Positions 34,478 to 44,445 are shown, counted from the stretch's first letter. The stretch is DNA of 64,000 nt from Lachnospiraceae bacterium (GCA_017936885.1 JAGBEO010000008.1:62001-126000); one strand, 5' to 3'. Made by a program: numbers and translations. Notes: generated from the sequence alone by a model not told the origin.

Positions 34478-36166
34478 ATGAAAAGAAAGACAGCAAAATT
34501 TGTAAGTTTGTTGCTGGCTGGTGCAATGGCTGCACTGTTAAGTGCCTGCGGTTCATCTGACAGCACAGACAGCATTGGCACAGAGAGTGAAGCTGCGGCA
34601 GAAGCGGCAGAAGACAGTACCGCAGCGCAGGGCACAGATTCTTCCACGGCAGCAGCGGGTGAGAAGATCATCAATGTAGGTGTTACCAGCAGTTTGGGAG
34701 GAGTCAATCCATTTGTCATTGACCAGACAGAGATCAACAAATATGCGGTAGATTTGATGTTCCTGCCGATCGTGGAACTGGATAAGGATTCCAATTTCCA
34801 GTATATGCTGGCAGATTCCGTTACTACAGAGGATAATGTTAATTTTGTTGTGCATATCGATGATAATGCAACATGGTCTGACGGCGAGCCGGTTACGGCA
34901 TACGACTTGGAATATACGGTATTGCGTCTGGCAAGCCCGATTGTGAATAACACAACGCTTATGCTGTACGCGTTTGAGGGAACTTCCGACGAAGGATTCG
35001 TAGAGGAAGGCGCTGCAAGCATGGCAGGACTTACCGTACTGGATGATAAGACGCTTCAGTTTACCTCGAAATATCCGATGTCCCTTACTACGTTCAATAA
35101 CACATACGGCAGATACCTTCGCGCGCTGCCGAAGCATATGATTGAGCAGTTTAGTGAAGAAGAATTATTGACCGCGGATTGGTTTAACCATCCTGATGTG
35201 ATCAACGGGCCTTTTCTTTTGACTGATTATGATGCGGATCATTATATTTCTTATGTTGCAAATGAAAGTTATTTTAAAGGCGCGCCTAAGATTGACAAAC
35301 TGAATATTAAGATCGTAGACGGCACCCAGGTATATGCCGGTTTACAGTCGGGCGAGATTGATATTACACAGCTTACCATGACTGCCATTCCTGAGACGGA
35401 TTATGAAAGTATCGAGAAGCTGGACAATGTGACGGCTGTATATGGTGCGCCTGTTACCAATCAGTCTGCTTTTATCCAGACTGCGAATATTCCTGATGTA
35501 AGAGTACGTCAGGCACTTGTTTATGCCATTGACAGACAGCAGTTGGTGGATCAGCTTCTGGCGGGACATGGGGAAGTTATTGACGGATTTGTTTCTTCCG
35601 CAAGCCCTTATTATGATGATTCTATCGAGCCGCTGGGCTATGATCCTCAGAAAGCCAAAGCACTCTTGGAGGAAGCGGGATGGGACGGTTCCCAGGCACT
35701 TCGTTTCTATGTATGGTCGGGAGACAGCACCTTTGTAAACGGTGCGCAGATTCTGGCAGCGCAGTGGGCGGCAGTAGGAATTAATGTAGAGATTACAACC
35801 CTTGATCTGGCTAATTTGATGAGCGTTGCGGGAAGTACGGATTATGATATTATGGCAGTGCAGTATACTTATGCACCGGTTGATCCTTATCCGGATGTAG
35901 CATGGCTGTTAGCCGGCGAAGGAAGCTGGACCGGATATGCGGATGATAAGGTCAATGCAGCATTGGAAGATACACAGAGCACCACGGATGTGGAGCAGTT
36001 GAAAGCCGATTATGCAGTGGTAGATAAGAAGGTACAGGAAGATGTGCCGATGTTCTCTGTCTATGTAATCAGTCAGATGGGTGCGGTAAGCAACCGTGTG
36101 ACCGGGGCGGAACCTACTGTCTACGGATTCTTTAATGATGTCCAGAACTGGGATGTCACAGAATAG
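34478..36166 (+). CDS. Oligopeptide/dipeptide ABC importer, substrate-binding lipoprotein (SBP family 5)
   Basis: 562 residues. Lipobox LLSAC with Cys24, then a Ser/Ala/Glu-rich linker to about residue 60 and the family 5 fold: LADSVTTEDNVNFVVHIDDN, TWSDGEPVTAYDLEYT (the DGxPVTAxD signature), INGPFLLTDYD and RVRQALVYAIDRQQLV. It captures peptides outside the membrane. The frame extends upstream to a GTG at 34457, but GGAGGAGG lies just before ATG 34478. First gene of a five-gene importer, ordered binding protein, two ATPases, two permeases, with an M20 hydrolase after it. Confidence 0.94.
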   Translation: MKRKTAKFVSLLLAGAMAALLSACGSSDSTDSIGTESEAAAEAAEDSTAAQGTDSSTAAAGEKIINVGVTSSLGGVNPFVIDQTEINKYAVDLMFLPIVELDKDSNFQYMLADSVTTEDNVNFVVHIDDNATWSDGEPVTAYDLEYTVLRLASPIVNNTTLMLYAFEGTSDEGFVEEGAASMAGLTVLDDKTLQFTSKYPMSLTTFNNTYGRYLRALPKHMIEQFSEEELLTADWFNHPDVINGPFLLTDYDADHYISYVANESYFKGAPKIDKLNIKIVDGTQVYAGLQSGEIDITQLTMTAIPETDYESIEKLDNVTAVYGAPVTNQSAFIQTANIPDVRVRQALVYAIDRQQLVDQLLAGHGEVIDGFVSSASPYYDDSIEPLGYDPQKAKALLEEAGWDGSQALRFYVWSGDSTFVNGAQILAAQWAAVGINVEITTLDLANLMSVAGSTDYDIMAVQYTYAPVDPYPDVAWLLAGEGSWTGYADDKVNAALEDTQSTTDVEQLKADYAVVDKKVQEDVPMFSVYVISQMGAVSNRVTGAEPTVYGFFNDVQNWDVTE

Positions 36167-36191
36167 AAATACAAAAATGGGGAGGTACACG

Positions 36192-37169
36192 ATGCCACAT
36201 TTGTTAGAAGTCAAAGACCTGACAACGGTCTTTGACGGAGATTACGGTAAAAATATCAGTGTTGACCATGTGAGCTTTCATGTAGATCAGGGAGAAGTAG
36301 TCTGCATTGTGGGCGAATCCGGTTGTGGTAAAAGTGTTACCTCACTGTCTATAATGGGATTATTAGGAAAGGGCGGAGCTGTCGTTGACGGCTCTGTCCT
36401 ATTTGACGGTAAGAACCTTCTTGCCATGAAGGAAAAGGAACTGGATCAGATCAGAGGTGACGAGTTGACCATGATCTTTCAAGATCCGCTTACATCTCTA
36501 AATCCGGTGTTTACCGTAGGCAGTCAGATTACGGAGAGTATCAGGATTCATATGCATCTGTCAAAAGAGCAGGCAAAGCAGCGTGCCATAGAGTTGCTTA
36601 CCAAAGTGGGAATGCCGGATGCGGAGCATGTGATCAAGGAGTATCCGCACACATTATCCGGCGGTATGCGTCAGCGTGTGATGATCGCTATGGCATTATC
36701 CTGCAATCCGAAGCTTCTGATCGCGGATGAACCGACTACGGCATTGGATGTGACAATACAGGCTCAGATCATGAAGCTGCTTAAAGAACTGCAGCAGGAA
36801 AAAAACATGGCGATGATTCTGATCACACATGATATCGGTCTGGTGGCGAATACAGCGGACAGGGTGCTTGTGATGTATGCAGGGCAGATGATTGAAGAAG
36901 CAGATGCGAAAGAGATTTTTGCACACCCAAAGCATCCCTATACACAAGCGCTGTTAAATACGGTGCCTACGATCCGGGATGATGAGAACAGGCAGCTTCA
37001 GGCGATTCCGGGTATGGTGCCGGAAAGCTATGACGATATCAAAGGGTGCCGTTTTGCGGACCGCTGTCCATACCGGAGAGAAGAATGTGACAGACCGCAG
37101 GAGGATTATGATTTTGGCGGCGGACATACTGCTAAGTGTGTTGTGGCATATGAAGGAGGTATTATGTGA
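36192..37169 (+). CDS. Peptide ABC importer ATPase, OppD/DppD type
   Basis: 325 residues. Walker A GESGCGKS, signature LSGGMRQR, Walker B LLIADEPTTALD, and the OppD-type C-terminal Cys-containing tail GCRFADRCPYRREEC, which binds an Fe-S cluster in related proteins. Start at ATG 36192 because GGAGG is 6 bp upstream; the frame is open further. It pairs with the OppF-type ATPase to drive import. Its stop overlaps the next start by one base. Confidence 0.94.
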   Translation: MPHLLEVKDLTTVFDGDYGKNISVDHVSFHVDQGEVVCIVGESGCGKSVTSLSIMGLLGKGGAVVDGSVLFDGKNLLAMKEKELDQIRGDELTMIFQDPLTSLNPVFTVGSQITESIRIHMHLSKEQAKQRAIELLTKVGMPDAEHVIKEYPHTLSGGMRQRVMIAMALSCNPKLLIADEPTTALDVTIQAQIMKLLKELQQEKNMAMILITHDIGLVANTADRVLVMYAGQMIEEADAKEIFAHPKHPYTQALLNTVPTIRDDENRQLQAIPGMVPESYDDIKGCRFADRCPYRREECDRPQEDYDFGGGHTAKCVVAYEGGIM

Positions 37170-38191
37170 TGATGGATGAGAATAAAATACCTCTTATAGA
37201 AGTAGAAAATATGAAAAAATACTATCCGGTCAAAGGTGGTATCATCACCCACACAACCGGGTATGTAAAAGCCGTGGACGGTGTCAGCTTTTCCATTCCG
37301 AAAGGACAGACACTTGGACTGGTGGGAGAGTCAGGCTGCGGCAAGTCCACCATAGGCAGACAGTTGGTGGGATTGGAGACTCCCACGGAAGGTAAGATTT
37401 ATTATAATGGCTGTGATCTGTCAGCCATCCGGAAGAATAAGAAACAGATGCAGCAGATCAGAACGAAGCTGCAGATGGTGTTTCAGGACCCTTATTCTTC
37501 GCTGAATCCAAGAAAACACATCTTTGAGATTCTGGCACAGCCTATGCTGTACAATCACATTTCCACCAAGGCTACGGTGGAGCAGGATATCTTGAAGATT
37601 TTAGATATGGTCGGTCTTCCGAGAACCGTGCTGGGCAGATATCCCCACGAATTTTCAGGGGGACAGAGACAGAGAATCGGCATTGCCAAGGCACTTTCCC
37701 TAAATCCGGAATTTATCGTCTGCGACGAGCCGGTAAGCGCTTTGGACGTATCGATTCAGGCGCAGATTCTCAATTTATTGAAGGAATTACAGAAAGAATT
37801 GGGGTTGACGTTGCTGTTCGTGGGGCACGGACTGGGGGCGGTCAATTATGTCAGTGACCGGATCGCAGTGATGTATCTGGGTAAAATCGTAGAAATAGGG
37901 GAGGCGAAAGAGGTCTTCCGCCATCCGGTTCATCCTTATACAAAGGCGCTGCTTGATGCGGTGTTGATTCCGGATACTGCACAGAAGAAACAAGAGCGAA
38001 AGCTGTTGCAGGGGGAAATCGGCAGCAGTACGAATCCGCCGGGCGGATGCAGATTCCATAACCGGTGTCCTTATGCTGTGGAGCAGTGTAAACAGAATGT
38101 GCCAAAGCTTCAGAAGGCAGGTGGTGCAAGTACCCGTCAGGTGGCATGTCCGGTGGTGCTTGCAGAGGGAAAGGAGGCGGATCATGAGTAA
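37169..38191 (+). CDS. Peptide ABC importer ATPase, OppF/DppF type
   Basis: 340 residues. Walker A GESGCGKST, signature FSGGQRQRIGIA, Walker B FIVCDEPVSALD, C-terminal tail GGCRFHNRCPYAVEQC. Candidate starts are GTG 37166, ATG 37169 and ATG 37172; ATG 37169 is 9 bp after AAGGAGG and overlaps the previous stop as TGATG. In the post-Walker B H-loop, FVGHGLGAV appears where ITHDL is usual; the histidine is kept but the following Asp is Gly, a small oddity. Confidence 0.94.
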   Translation: MMDENKIPLIEVENMKKYYPVKGGIITHTTGYVKAVDGVSFSIPKGQTLGLVGESGCGKSTIGRQLVGLETPTEGKIYYNGCDLSAIRKNKKQMQQIRTKLQMVFQDPYSSLNPRKHIFEILAQPMLYNHISTKATVEQDILKILDMVGLPRTVLGRYPHEFSGGQRQRIGIAKALSLNPEFIVCDEPVSALDVSIQAQILNLLKELQKELGLTLLFVGHGLGAVNYVSDRIAVMYLGKIVEIGEAKEVFRHPVHPYTKALLDAVLIPDTAQKKQERKLLQGEIGSSTNPPGGCRFHNRCPYAVEQCKQNVPKLQKAGGASTRQVACPVVLAEGKEADHE

Positions 38192-39131
38192 GTATATATT
38201 GAAACGTATCTTGATCGCCATTCCGGTACTGATCGGTATCACGATTATTGATTATGCAATCATGTGTCTGGCTGGGAGCCCTCTGGAAATGCTGCAGGGA
38301 CCCCGTGTGTCACAGGCGGCGGTGGAGGCCAAAAAGATAGCCTTAGGATTGGACCAGCCGATCTATGTGCAGTATTTCGTCTGGCTGGGGCAGTTGCTGC
38401 ACGGCAATCTGGGGTATTCCATGAAATCTTATCAGTCCGTCAGTTCGATGATCGGAAGTCATTTAGGACCGACGCTTCTTTTGATGGGAGTGTCCTTGCT
38501 TGTAAGTTTGCTGTTTGCGATTCCGGCAGGCATCTACAGCGCGATCCATCAGTATTCCAAGGGAGACTATGCCGTAGTGACGGTATCCTTTCTGGGGAGC
38601 AGTGTGCCGGGATTTTTCCTTTCCATGCTGTTAGTTTATCTTTTCACGATCAGGTTGGGCTGGCTGCCTTCCAGCGGTATGACAACACTGGGAACAGAGG
38701 GTGGCGCGGCAGATGTGGCGAAGCATATGGTGATGCCCGTGATTGTGCTTGCCTTTTCCATGGCAGGCAGCAACATCCGGTATATCCGCAGCGCGGTGCT
38801 TGAAATATTACAGCAGGATTATTTGCGGACGGCGAGAGCCAAAGGAATAGGTCATTTTCGGGTGATTAATAAACATGCCCTGAGAAATGCGCTGGTGCCG
38901 ATCATTACGGTAATCGGTATGGAGATTCCGGTGCTGTTCGGTGGTGCGGTTATCATTGAGCAGGTATTTTCATGGCCGGGACTGGGACTGATGACTATGA
39001 GTGCCATCAGCAACAGGGATTATCCGGTGATTATGGGAGTGTGCCTGTTGTCTGCGATCGTGGTTTTGGTGGCGAATCTGGTAACGGATATTCTGTATGC
39101 ATTGGCAGACCCTACCATTCAGTTAGATTAG
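38184..39131 (+). CDS. Peptide ABC importer permease, OppB/DppB type
   Basis: 315 residues with about six membrane segments. N-terminal MSKYILKRILIAIPVLIGIT is typical, with the EAA-type loop DYLRTARAKGIGHFRVI and the conserved C-terminal end ALADPTIQLD. AAGGAGG lies 6 bp before ATG 38184 and the gene overlaps the ATPase by 8 bp. It forms the channel with the OppC-type permease that follows. Confidence 0.94.
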   Translation: MSKYILKRILIAIPVLIGITIIDYAIMCLAGSPLEMLQGPRVSQAAVEAKKIALGLDQPIYVQYFVWLGQLLHGNLGYSMKSYQSVSSMIGSHLGPTLLLMGVSLLVSLLFAIPAGIYSAIHQYSKGDYAVVTVSFLGSSVPGFFLSMLLVYLFTIRLGWLPSSGMTTLGTEGGAADVAKHMVMPVIVLAFSMAGSNIRYIRSAVLEILQQDYLRTARAKGIGHFRVINKHALRNALVPIITVIGMEIPVLFGGAVIIEQVFSWPGLGLMTMSAISNRDYPVIMGVCLLSAIVVLVANLVTDILYALADPTIQLD

Positions 39132-39143
39132 GAGGGTGCGCTG

Positions 39144-40049
39144 ATGATACTGAGAAATATAGATGATAAATTTAATAAGAAAGCAGCCGGAAAGGATATC
39201 CACAGTGAAAGTTACTTACAGACCGTGTGGCGCAGATTTAAACGGCATCATCTGGCAACGGTCAGCCTAGTGGTTTTAGTGATCGTGGTGGGGGCGGCTC
39301 TTCTGGCACCGATCATTGCGCCCTATGATCCCACGGAAATTGCAGGCCCCTTTGCCCAGCCGCCTTCTAAGGAGTTCTGGCTGGGGACAGACCTGATTGG
39401 CAGGGATATGGTAAGCCGATTGCTGTATGCTACAAGAATTTCTTTGCTGGTAGGCGTGATGGCTACACTGATCTCTGCGGTGATCGGTGTGATTCTGGGG
39501 TTGATTGCCGGATATTTCGGCGGTGTGGCGGATATGATCATTATGCGTTTTACGGATATGGTTATGTCGTTTCCGTATATTCTGTTAGTGCTTGTGGCAG
39601 CATCGATCTTTAAGCCGGGATTGTGGAATATTATCCTGATTCTCGGTTTCGTGGACTGGCCGGGCATTGCGAGGCTGGTACGCGGCAATGTATTAAACCT
39701 TAGAGAGACAAACTTTGTGAAAGGCAATATTGTGGCGGGGATGCCCCTTCGGCATATCTTGTTTTCGGAGATTCTCCCTAATACAGTGGCTCCGATCTTG
39801 GTCTATGCTACATCAGTGTTGGCATTATCCATTTTGGACGAGGCAGCACTGAGTTTTCTGGGACAGGGCGTACAGCCGCCCACAGCAAGCCTTGGCAATA
39901 TGTTAAACGGTGCCCAGTCCTTGACGGTACTGACTTCGCAGCCCTGGCTCTGGATTCCGCCGGGACTGCTGATTGTTATAATCGTTATGGCGATTAACTT
40001 TATCGGAGATGCCTTAAGAGATGCGCTGGACCCTAACGGGGGCAGATAA
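39144..40049 (+). CDS. Peptide ABC importer permease, OppC/DppC type
   Basis: 301 residues. A cytoplasmic N-terminus (MILRNIDDKFNKKAAGKD) is followed by TM1 at about 40-62, the OppC_N motif LLAPIIAPYDPTEI, FWLGTDLIGRDMVSRLLYATR, and the EAA-type loop LRETNFVKGNIVAGMPLRHI. It ends GDALRDALDPN, the family's conserved terminus. AGGAGGG lies upstream. It completes the importer. Confidence 0.94.
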   Translation: MILRNIDDKFNKKAAGKDIHSESYLQTVWRRFKRHHLATVSLVVLVIVVGAALLAPIIAPYDPTEIAGPFAQPPSKEFWLGTDLIGRDMVSRLLYATRISLLVGVMATLISAVIGVILGLIAGYFGGVADMIIMRFTDMVMSFPYILLVLVAASIFKPGLWNIILILGFVDWPGIARLVRGNVLNLRETNFVKGNIVAGMPLRHILFSEILPNTVAPILVYATSVLALSILDEAALSFLGQGVQPPTASLGNMLNGAQSLTVLTSQPWLWIPPGLLIVIIVMAINFIGDALRDALDPNGGR

Positions 40050-40055
40050 AAGGGA

Positions 40056-40094
40056 ATGTCAAATGCGGGCGTTCTTCCCGTAAGTGTTTGACAT
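40056..40094 (+). other. Stem-loop between the permease and M20 genes
   Basis: An outer 8-bp stem ATGTCAAA/TTTGACAT and an inner CGGG/CCCG stem with unpaired bases between. No U-run. Probably an intercistronic mRNA structure. Confidence 0.55.
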
Positions 40095-40140
40095 GAATGA
40101 GACGGAATGTCTGAATGTTCGAAAGAAGTGGAAATAGAAT

Positions 40141-41361
40141 ATGGAGAATTTTGAACAGTATTTGATAGAAAATTTCAAATGGTTTCACAGGCATCCGGAG
40201 ATGCCTTATGAGGAAGTGCAGACCACGGCGAAGATCCGGGAATTGCTGACAGCAGCAGGAATCGAGATTTTACCTTATCCGTTGGAAACCGGGCTGGTCG
40301 CTGTAGTACAGGGATGCAAAAACGAGGAATTAGAGGTCGTGAAGACGGCGGGAACAGCAGAGAAAAATGACGCAGTCACAGGAAATCGGACGCGGGGAGA
40401 GCGTGTCACCGCGCTGCGTTGTGATATCGATGCCCTTCCCATCACAGAGGAGACGGAGCTTCCGTATCAATCCGAGATTGCCGGGCATATGCATGCATGC
40501 GGACATGATCTGCACATTACGGCAGGGATTGGTGCTGCGATTCTTTTACAGGAGCGAAGGGATGAGTTTAGCGGTACGATTAAATTTATTTTTCAGCCCG
40601 CAGAGGAAGAATCTCACGGAGCGCTTAAGATTCTGGAGACAGATGTGATGGATGACGTGCCCTGTATCTGGGGCTTTCATGCTGATCCGACCAATGCGGT
40701 GAATGTCATCGGTATCAGAGAGGGATACGTGACGGCGGCGGTAGACCGTTTCGTGATTAAGGTAAAAGGGATCGGATGTCACGGGGCACATCCCGATGAC
40801 GGGATCGATCCGATTCTCACAGCATCGGCCATTGTGCAGGGTTTACAGTCTATTGTCAGCCGCAATGTGAATGCTTTTCACCCCTCGCTTTTGAGTGTGA
40901 CCAGAATCACGGCGGGAACTACCTGGAATGTGATTCCCACAGAGGCAGAGCTGGAAGGCACTGTCCGCACCATGGACAGGGAAGACCGCATTTTGTATGA
41001 GCGTAAAGTCAAAGAAATCTCGGAACGGATAGCGGCAGCCTACGGTGCTGTGGCAGAAGTAGAGTGGATCGCAGGACCGCCTGCTACCTATAATGACGGC
41101 AGGATGGCGCAGATTTGTGAAATGGTTGCACATAGATTAGGAATGGAGACCGTGCCGGAGGAAAGCTCTATGGGCGGTGATGATTTCGCTTTTTATGAAG
41201 ATGCGGATACTATGGGAAGAGAAGTACCTGGCTGTTATGTGAAGATCGGTACGGGAGTGGGGCATCCCATTCATCATCCGGGATTTTGTGTGGATACCGG
41301 AGTGATTCTGCCTGCGGCGAAGTTTTTGGCACAAGTGTTGTTATCGGACAGAACACAGTAA
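40141..41361 (+). CDS. M20-family metallo-amidohydrolase (N-acyl amino acid / aminoacylase type)
   Basis: 406 residues. The metal-binding positions are seen in HACGHDLHITAG (Cys120, His122), PAEEES (Glu155-157), GFHAD and the C-terminal HHPGF. The fold is the M20D amidohydrolase type that removes acyl groups from amino acids or cleaves dipeptides in the cytoplasm. Residues about 60-88 form a charged insertion between the early strands and RCDIDALP that is longer than usual for the family. Location after the peptide importer suggests it processes the imported compound (inference). Confidence 0.9.
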   Translation: MENFEQYLIENFKWFHRHPEMPYEEVQTTAKIRELLTAAGIEILPYPLETGLVAVVQGCKNEELEVVKTAGTAEKNDAVTGNRTRGERVTALRCDIDALPITEETELPYQSEIAGHMHACGHDLHITAGIGAAILLQERRDEFSGTIKFIFQPAEEESHGALKILETDVMDDVPCIWGFHADPTNAVNVIGIREGYVTAAVDRFVIKVKGIGCHGAHPDDGIDPILTASAIVQGLQSIVSRNVNAFHPSLLSVTRITAGTTWNVIPTEAELEGTVRTMDREDRILYERKVKEISERIAAAYGAVAEVEWIAGPPATYNDGRMAQICEMVAHRLGMETVPEESSMGGDDFAFYEDADTMGREVPGCYVKIGTGVGHPIHHPGFCVDTGVILPAAKFLAQVLLSDRTQ

Positions 41362-41467
41362 GATATTGAGGGCATTTGGAGAATGATTGGCGGTATTGTT
41401 TTACATGATTTTAGAATAAAAACATATGCGAGAACGAATCCAGCAGAAAAAGGATAAAGCAACTTGT

Positions 41468-41493
41468 GACAAGACAGATGTCTTGTCCTTTTC
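41468..41493 (+). terminator. Terminator after the M20 gene
   Basis: GACAAGAC/GTCTTGTC, a perfect 8-bp stem with loop AGAT, followed by CTTTTCT. An outer pairing of CAGAAA..AGGA upstream with TCCTTTTCTG downstream can form an alternative structure. Confidence 0.6.
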
Positions 41494-41575
41494 TGTAAAA
41501 AGGCTTTTTTATTTTCCGAAAAGGGTGTATGATAGAAAAAATAAGCTAAGAGGAGAATATTTTTGCGACTGTAAA

Positions 41576-41593
41576 TTATGCTTTAGAGCATAA
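41576..41593 (+). promoter_or_regulatory. Palindrome in the pncB leader
   Basis: TTATGCT-TTAG-AGCATAA, a perfect 7-bp inverted repeat 39 bp ahead of the pncB start. It does not match the NiaR or NrtR operators I remember. Could be an operator or a leader hairpin. Confidence 0.45.
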
Positions 41594-41631
41594 ATCGTAT
41601 GTTGACTTGAGAAAGGGAAAGGATACTAAAT

Positions 41632-43086
41632 ATGGACAGACAAAATCTGACGCTGCTGACAGATTTATATGAGTTGACGATGATGCAGGGTTATTTTAAG
41701 AACAAGGACCAGAATGAGACGGTGATTTTCGATGCTTTTTACCGTAATAACCCGTGTGACGGTGGATTTGCCATTGCAGCAGGGTTAGATCAACTGATTC
41801 AGTATATTAAGGAGCTTCATTTTGATGATGAAGATATTGCCTATTTGGCAGGTCTCGGTATTTTCGATCAGGATTTTCTGGATTATCTGAAAGACTTCAA
41901 GTTTACCGGAGATATTTATGCAATTCCTGAGGGAACCGTGATTTTTCCCCGTGAACCGATTGTGAAGGTTATCGCTCCCATCATGCAGGCACAGCTTGTA
42001 GAGACGGCAATTTTAAATATTATAAACCATCAGAGTCTGATCGCCACGAAGGCAGCCAGAGTCTGCTATGCGGCGCAGGGAGACGGCATTATGGAATTCG
42101 GTCTTCGTCGTGCGCAGGGACCGGATGCAGGTACTTACGGAGCAAGGGCGGCTGTGATCGGCGGCTGTATCGGCACTTCCAATGTGTTGTGCGGTCAGCT
42201 ATTTGATGTGCCGGTAAAAGGCACCCATGCACACAGTTGGATCATGAGTTTTCCGGATGAGTACACAGCTTTTAAAACATATGCGGATATGTACCCTTCC
42301 GCATGTATTCTGCTGGTAGACACTTATGATACGTTAAAATCCGGTATTCCCAATGCTATCCGCGTGTTTACGGAAATGCGCGAGGCAGGGATTCCTCTTA
42401 CTTATTACGGAATCCGTCTGGATAGCGGCGATCTGGCATATCTTTCCAAGAAAGCACGTAAGATGTTGGATGAGGCGGGATTTACGGATGCGGTGATTTC
42501 GGCTTCTAATGATTTGGATGAATTTTTAATCCAGAGCTTGAAAGATCAGGGGGCAGCCATTACTTCCTGGGGTGTCGGCACACATCTGATCACGTCCAAA
42601 GACTGTCCGTCTTTCGGCGGTGTATACAAATTGGCGGCCATTATGGGAAAAGACGGCAAGTTCATTCCGAAGATTAAGCTTTCCGAGAACACGGAGAAGG
42701 TAACGAACCCCGGCAATAAGACGATCTACCGTATTTACGATAAAGAAACAGGGAAGATCAAGGCGGATCTGATCTGTCTGGTGGATGAGGAATTTGATGA
42801 AAATGAGCCGATGCTGCTTTTCGATCCTACGGAGCCTTGGAAAAAGACGAAGCTTCCGGCAGGCAGTTACCGGTTAAGAGAGTTGATGGCGCCGGTATTT
42901 AAGAACGGCGAGTGCTGCTATACTTCTCCGAAGGTTATGGAGATCAGAGAATACTGCAAGAGAGAGCAGGAGACGCTGTGGGATGAAACCAGACGTTTAG
43001 TCAATCCGCATAAAGTGTATGTGGATCTTTCCAGCAAGCTTTATGATATTAAGATCCAGTTGCTTGACCAAATGAGTCAGACATAA
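41632..43086 (+). CDS. pncB: Nicotinate phosphoribosyltransferase
   Basis: 484 residues. It starts NLTLLTDLYELTMMQGYF, the family signature, followed by FDAFYRNNPCDGGFAIAAG, EFGLRRAQGPDAG, GTHAHSWIMSF (with the autophosphorylated histidine region), DTYDTLKSGIPNAIRV and IRLDSGDLAYLS. It converts nicotinate and PRPP to nicotinate mononucleotide for NAD salvage. A GAAAGG lies upstream. No other NAD gene is adjacent; an acetyltransferase follows after about 50 bp. Confidence 0.96.
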   Translation: MDRQNLTLLTDLYELTMMQGYFKNKDQNETVIFDAFYRNNPCDGGFAIAAGLDQLIQYIKELHFDDEDIAYLAGLGIFDQDFLDYLKDFKFTGDIYAIPEGTVIFPREPIVKVIAPIMQAQLVETAILNIINHQSLIATKAARVCYAAQGDGIMEFGLRRAQGPDAGTYGARAAVIGGCIGTSNVLCGQLFDVPVKGTHAHSWIMSFPDEYTAFKTYADMYPSACILLVDTYDTLKSGIPNAIRVFTEMREAGIPLTYYGIRLDSGDLAYLSKKARKMLDEAGFTDAVISASNDLDEFLIQSLKDQGAAITSWGVGTHLITSKDCPSFGGVYKLAAIMGKDGKFIPKIKLSENTEKVTNPGNKTIYRIYDKETGKIKADLICLVDEEFDENEPMLLFDPTEPWKKTKLPAGSYRLRELMAPVFKNGECCYTSPKVMEIREYCKREQETLWDETRRLVNPHKVYVDLSSKLYDIKIQLLDQMSQT

Positions 43087-43138
43087 TAAAATAGAAACAG
43101 CACAGAGGAAAATAAGCGGACGGGGAAAGTATTCGGAC

Positions 43139-44386
43139 ATGGATAATCAGTCGGATCAGCGTAATTACATAGAAGTCAACGGAGATTTCCGCATGCGTGA
43201 ACTGGACAGAGGGGATTTGGAGCAGTTTAATGCGCTTTTGCAGTATGCTTTTCAGGTGACATCCTACGATCTTTTTCAGACAGGATGGAAACAGGAAGAG
43301 ATTAAATATGCGAAGAGACCCATTTTGGAAGAGGCGTATGTGCTCGGATGGTTTTACAGAGAACGGCTCGCATCTATGATTGTGGTCTACTCCATGAAAG
43401 TCAATGTATATGATGAGATCATGGATATGGGTGGTATTACCGGTGTGGCGACCTATCCGGAATATACGGGGCGCGGTTTGATTCATGGGCTGATGCGTCA
43501 TGCCATTGATTATATGCACAGACAGAAGATGCCGATTTCTTTTTTGTATCCTTATTCGATTCCTTTTTACCGCAAGATGGGATGGGAGATTGTGTCTGAT
43601 AAACTTACGTTTACGATCAAAGACACCCAACTGCCCAAGCCGCATCCGGTGGAGGGAATGGTGGAGCGTGTCAGTCTGGATTCCGAGGATTATCATAATG
43701 TACATTCTTATTTCGCGGTACAAAGACATGGTGCGTTGATTCGTGATGCCCTGTCCTGGGAGGAATACTGGCGCTGGGATAATGAAGATATGATCGCGGC
43801 GGTTTATTACAGCAAAGAGCATAAGCCTTTGGGCTATGTGGTTTACTATATTGCCAATGATATTTTCTATATTAAAGAAATGGTGTATTTAAACATTGAG
43901 GCGAACCATGGACTGTGGAACTATATCAGTGCCCATTTTTCCATGGTCAACCAGGTACAGGGAGCAAATTATTCCGGAGAGCCACTTGCCTATCTCTTGG
44001 AGGACAGTGAGATTACAGAGACGATCTCCCCTTATATTATGGCACGGGTGATTGATGTGGAAGAATTTTTAAGAGAATACCCTTACCTGATCCAGCCGGA
44101 AGATTTTAAGATTCATTTTAAGGTACACGACGAGATGGCACCTTGGAATGAAGGCGATTATATGGTATCATGGCATAATGGGGAAACGATCTGTGACAAG
44201 GTAGATGATAATCAGTCTATCAATGTGGTGGAACTGACGGTCAATACACTTACGACCATGTTGATGGGATATAAGCGTCCCAGCTATTTGTATGAGCATG
44301 AAAGGATTCAGACGGAATACTATATGCTCACCTGGCTGGAGAGAATGATACCTGCGGAGAAACCCTATTTCTCGGACTATTTTTAG
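43139..44386 (+). CDS. Eis-like GNAT acetyltransferase
   Basis: 415 residues. The N-terminal GNAT domain includes FRMRELDRGDLEQFNALL, MGGITGVATYPEYTGRGLIH (acetyl-CoA loop, about residues 97-119) and FLYPYSIPFYRKMGWE. The second acetyltransferase-like part and a C-terminal SCP2-like part (MISW-type end, YMVSWHNGETICDK) complete the Eis architecture. Mycobacterial Eis acetylates amines including aminoglycosides; the substrate here is unknown. The upstream gene is pncB, and a DegV-family gene follows. Well conserved in Firmicutes as an uncharacterised N-acetyltransferase. Confidence 0.9.
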   Translation: MDNQSDQRNYIEVNGDFRMRELDRGDLEQFNALLQYAFQVTSYDLFQTGWKQEEIKYAKRPILEEAYVLGWFYRERLASMIVVYSMKVNVYDEIMDMGGITGVATYPEYTGRGLIHGLMRHAIDYMHRQKMPISFLYPYSIPFYRKMGWEIVSDKLTFTIKDTQLPKPHPVEGMVERVSLDSEDYHNVHSYFAVQRHGALIRDALSWEEYWRWDNEDMIAAVYYSKEHKPLGYVVYYIANDIFYIKEMVYLNIEANHGLWNYISAHFSMVNQVQGANYSGEPLAYLLEDSEITETISPYIMARVIDVEEFLREYPYLIQPEDFKIHFKVHDEMAPWNEGDYMVSWHNGETICDKVDDNQSINVVELTVNTLTTMLMGYKRPSYLYEHERIQTEYYMLTWLERMIPAEKPYFSDYF

Positions 44387-44407
44387 AGAAAACCGAATGA
44401 TTGTATG

Positions 44408-44445
44408 CAGCCTGTTGACTGGAATAGTCAAATACAAAACGGCTG
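44408..44445 (+). other. Stem-loop between the acetyltransferase and DegV genes
   Basis: Outer CAGCC/GGCTG and inner TTGACT/AGTCAA stems, followed by AAAAG rather than a U-run; probably an intercistronic structure. Confidence 0.45.
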
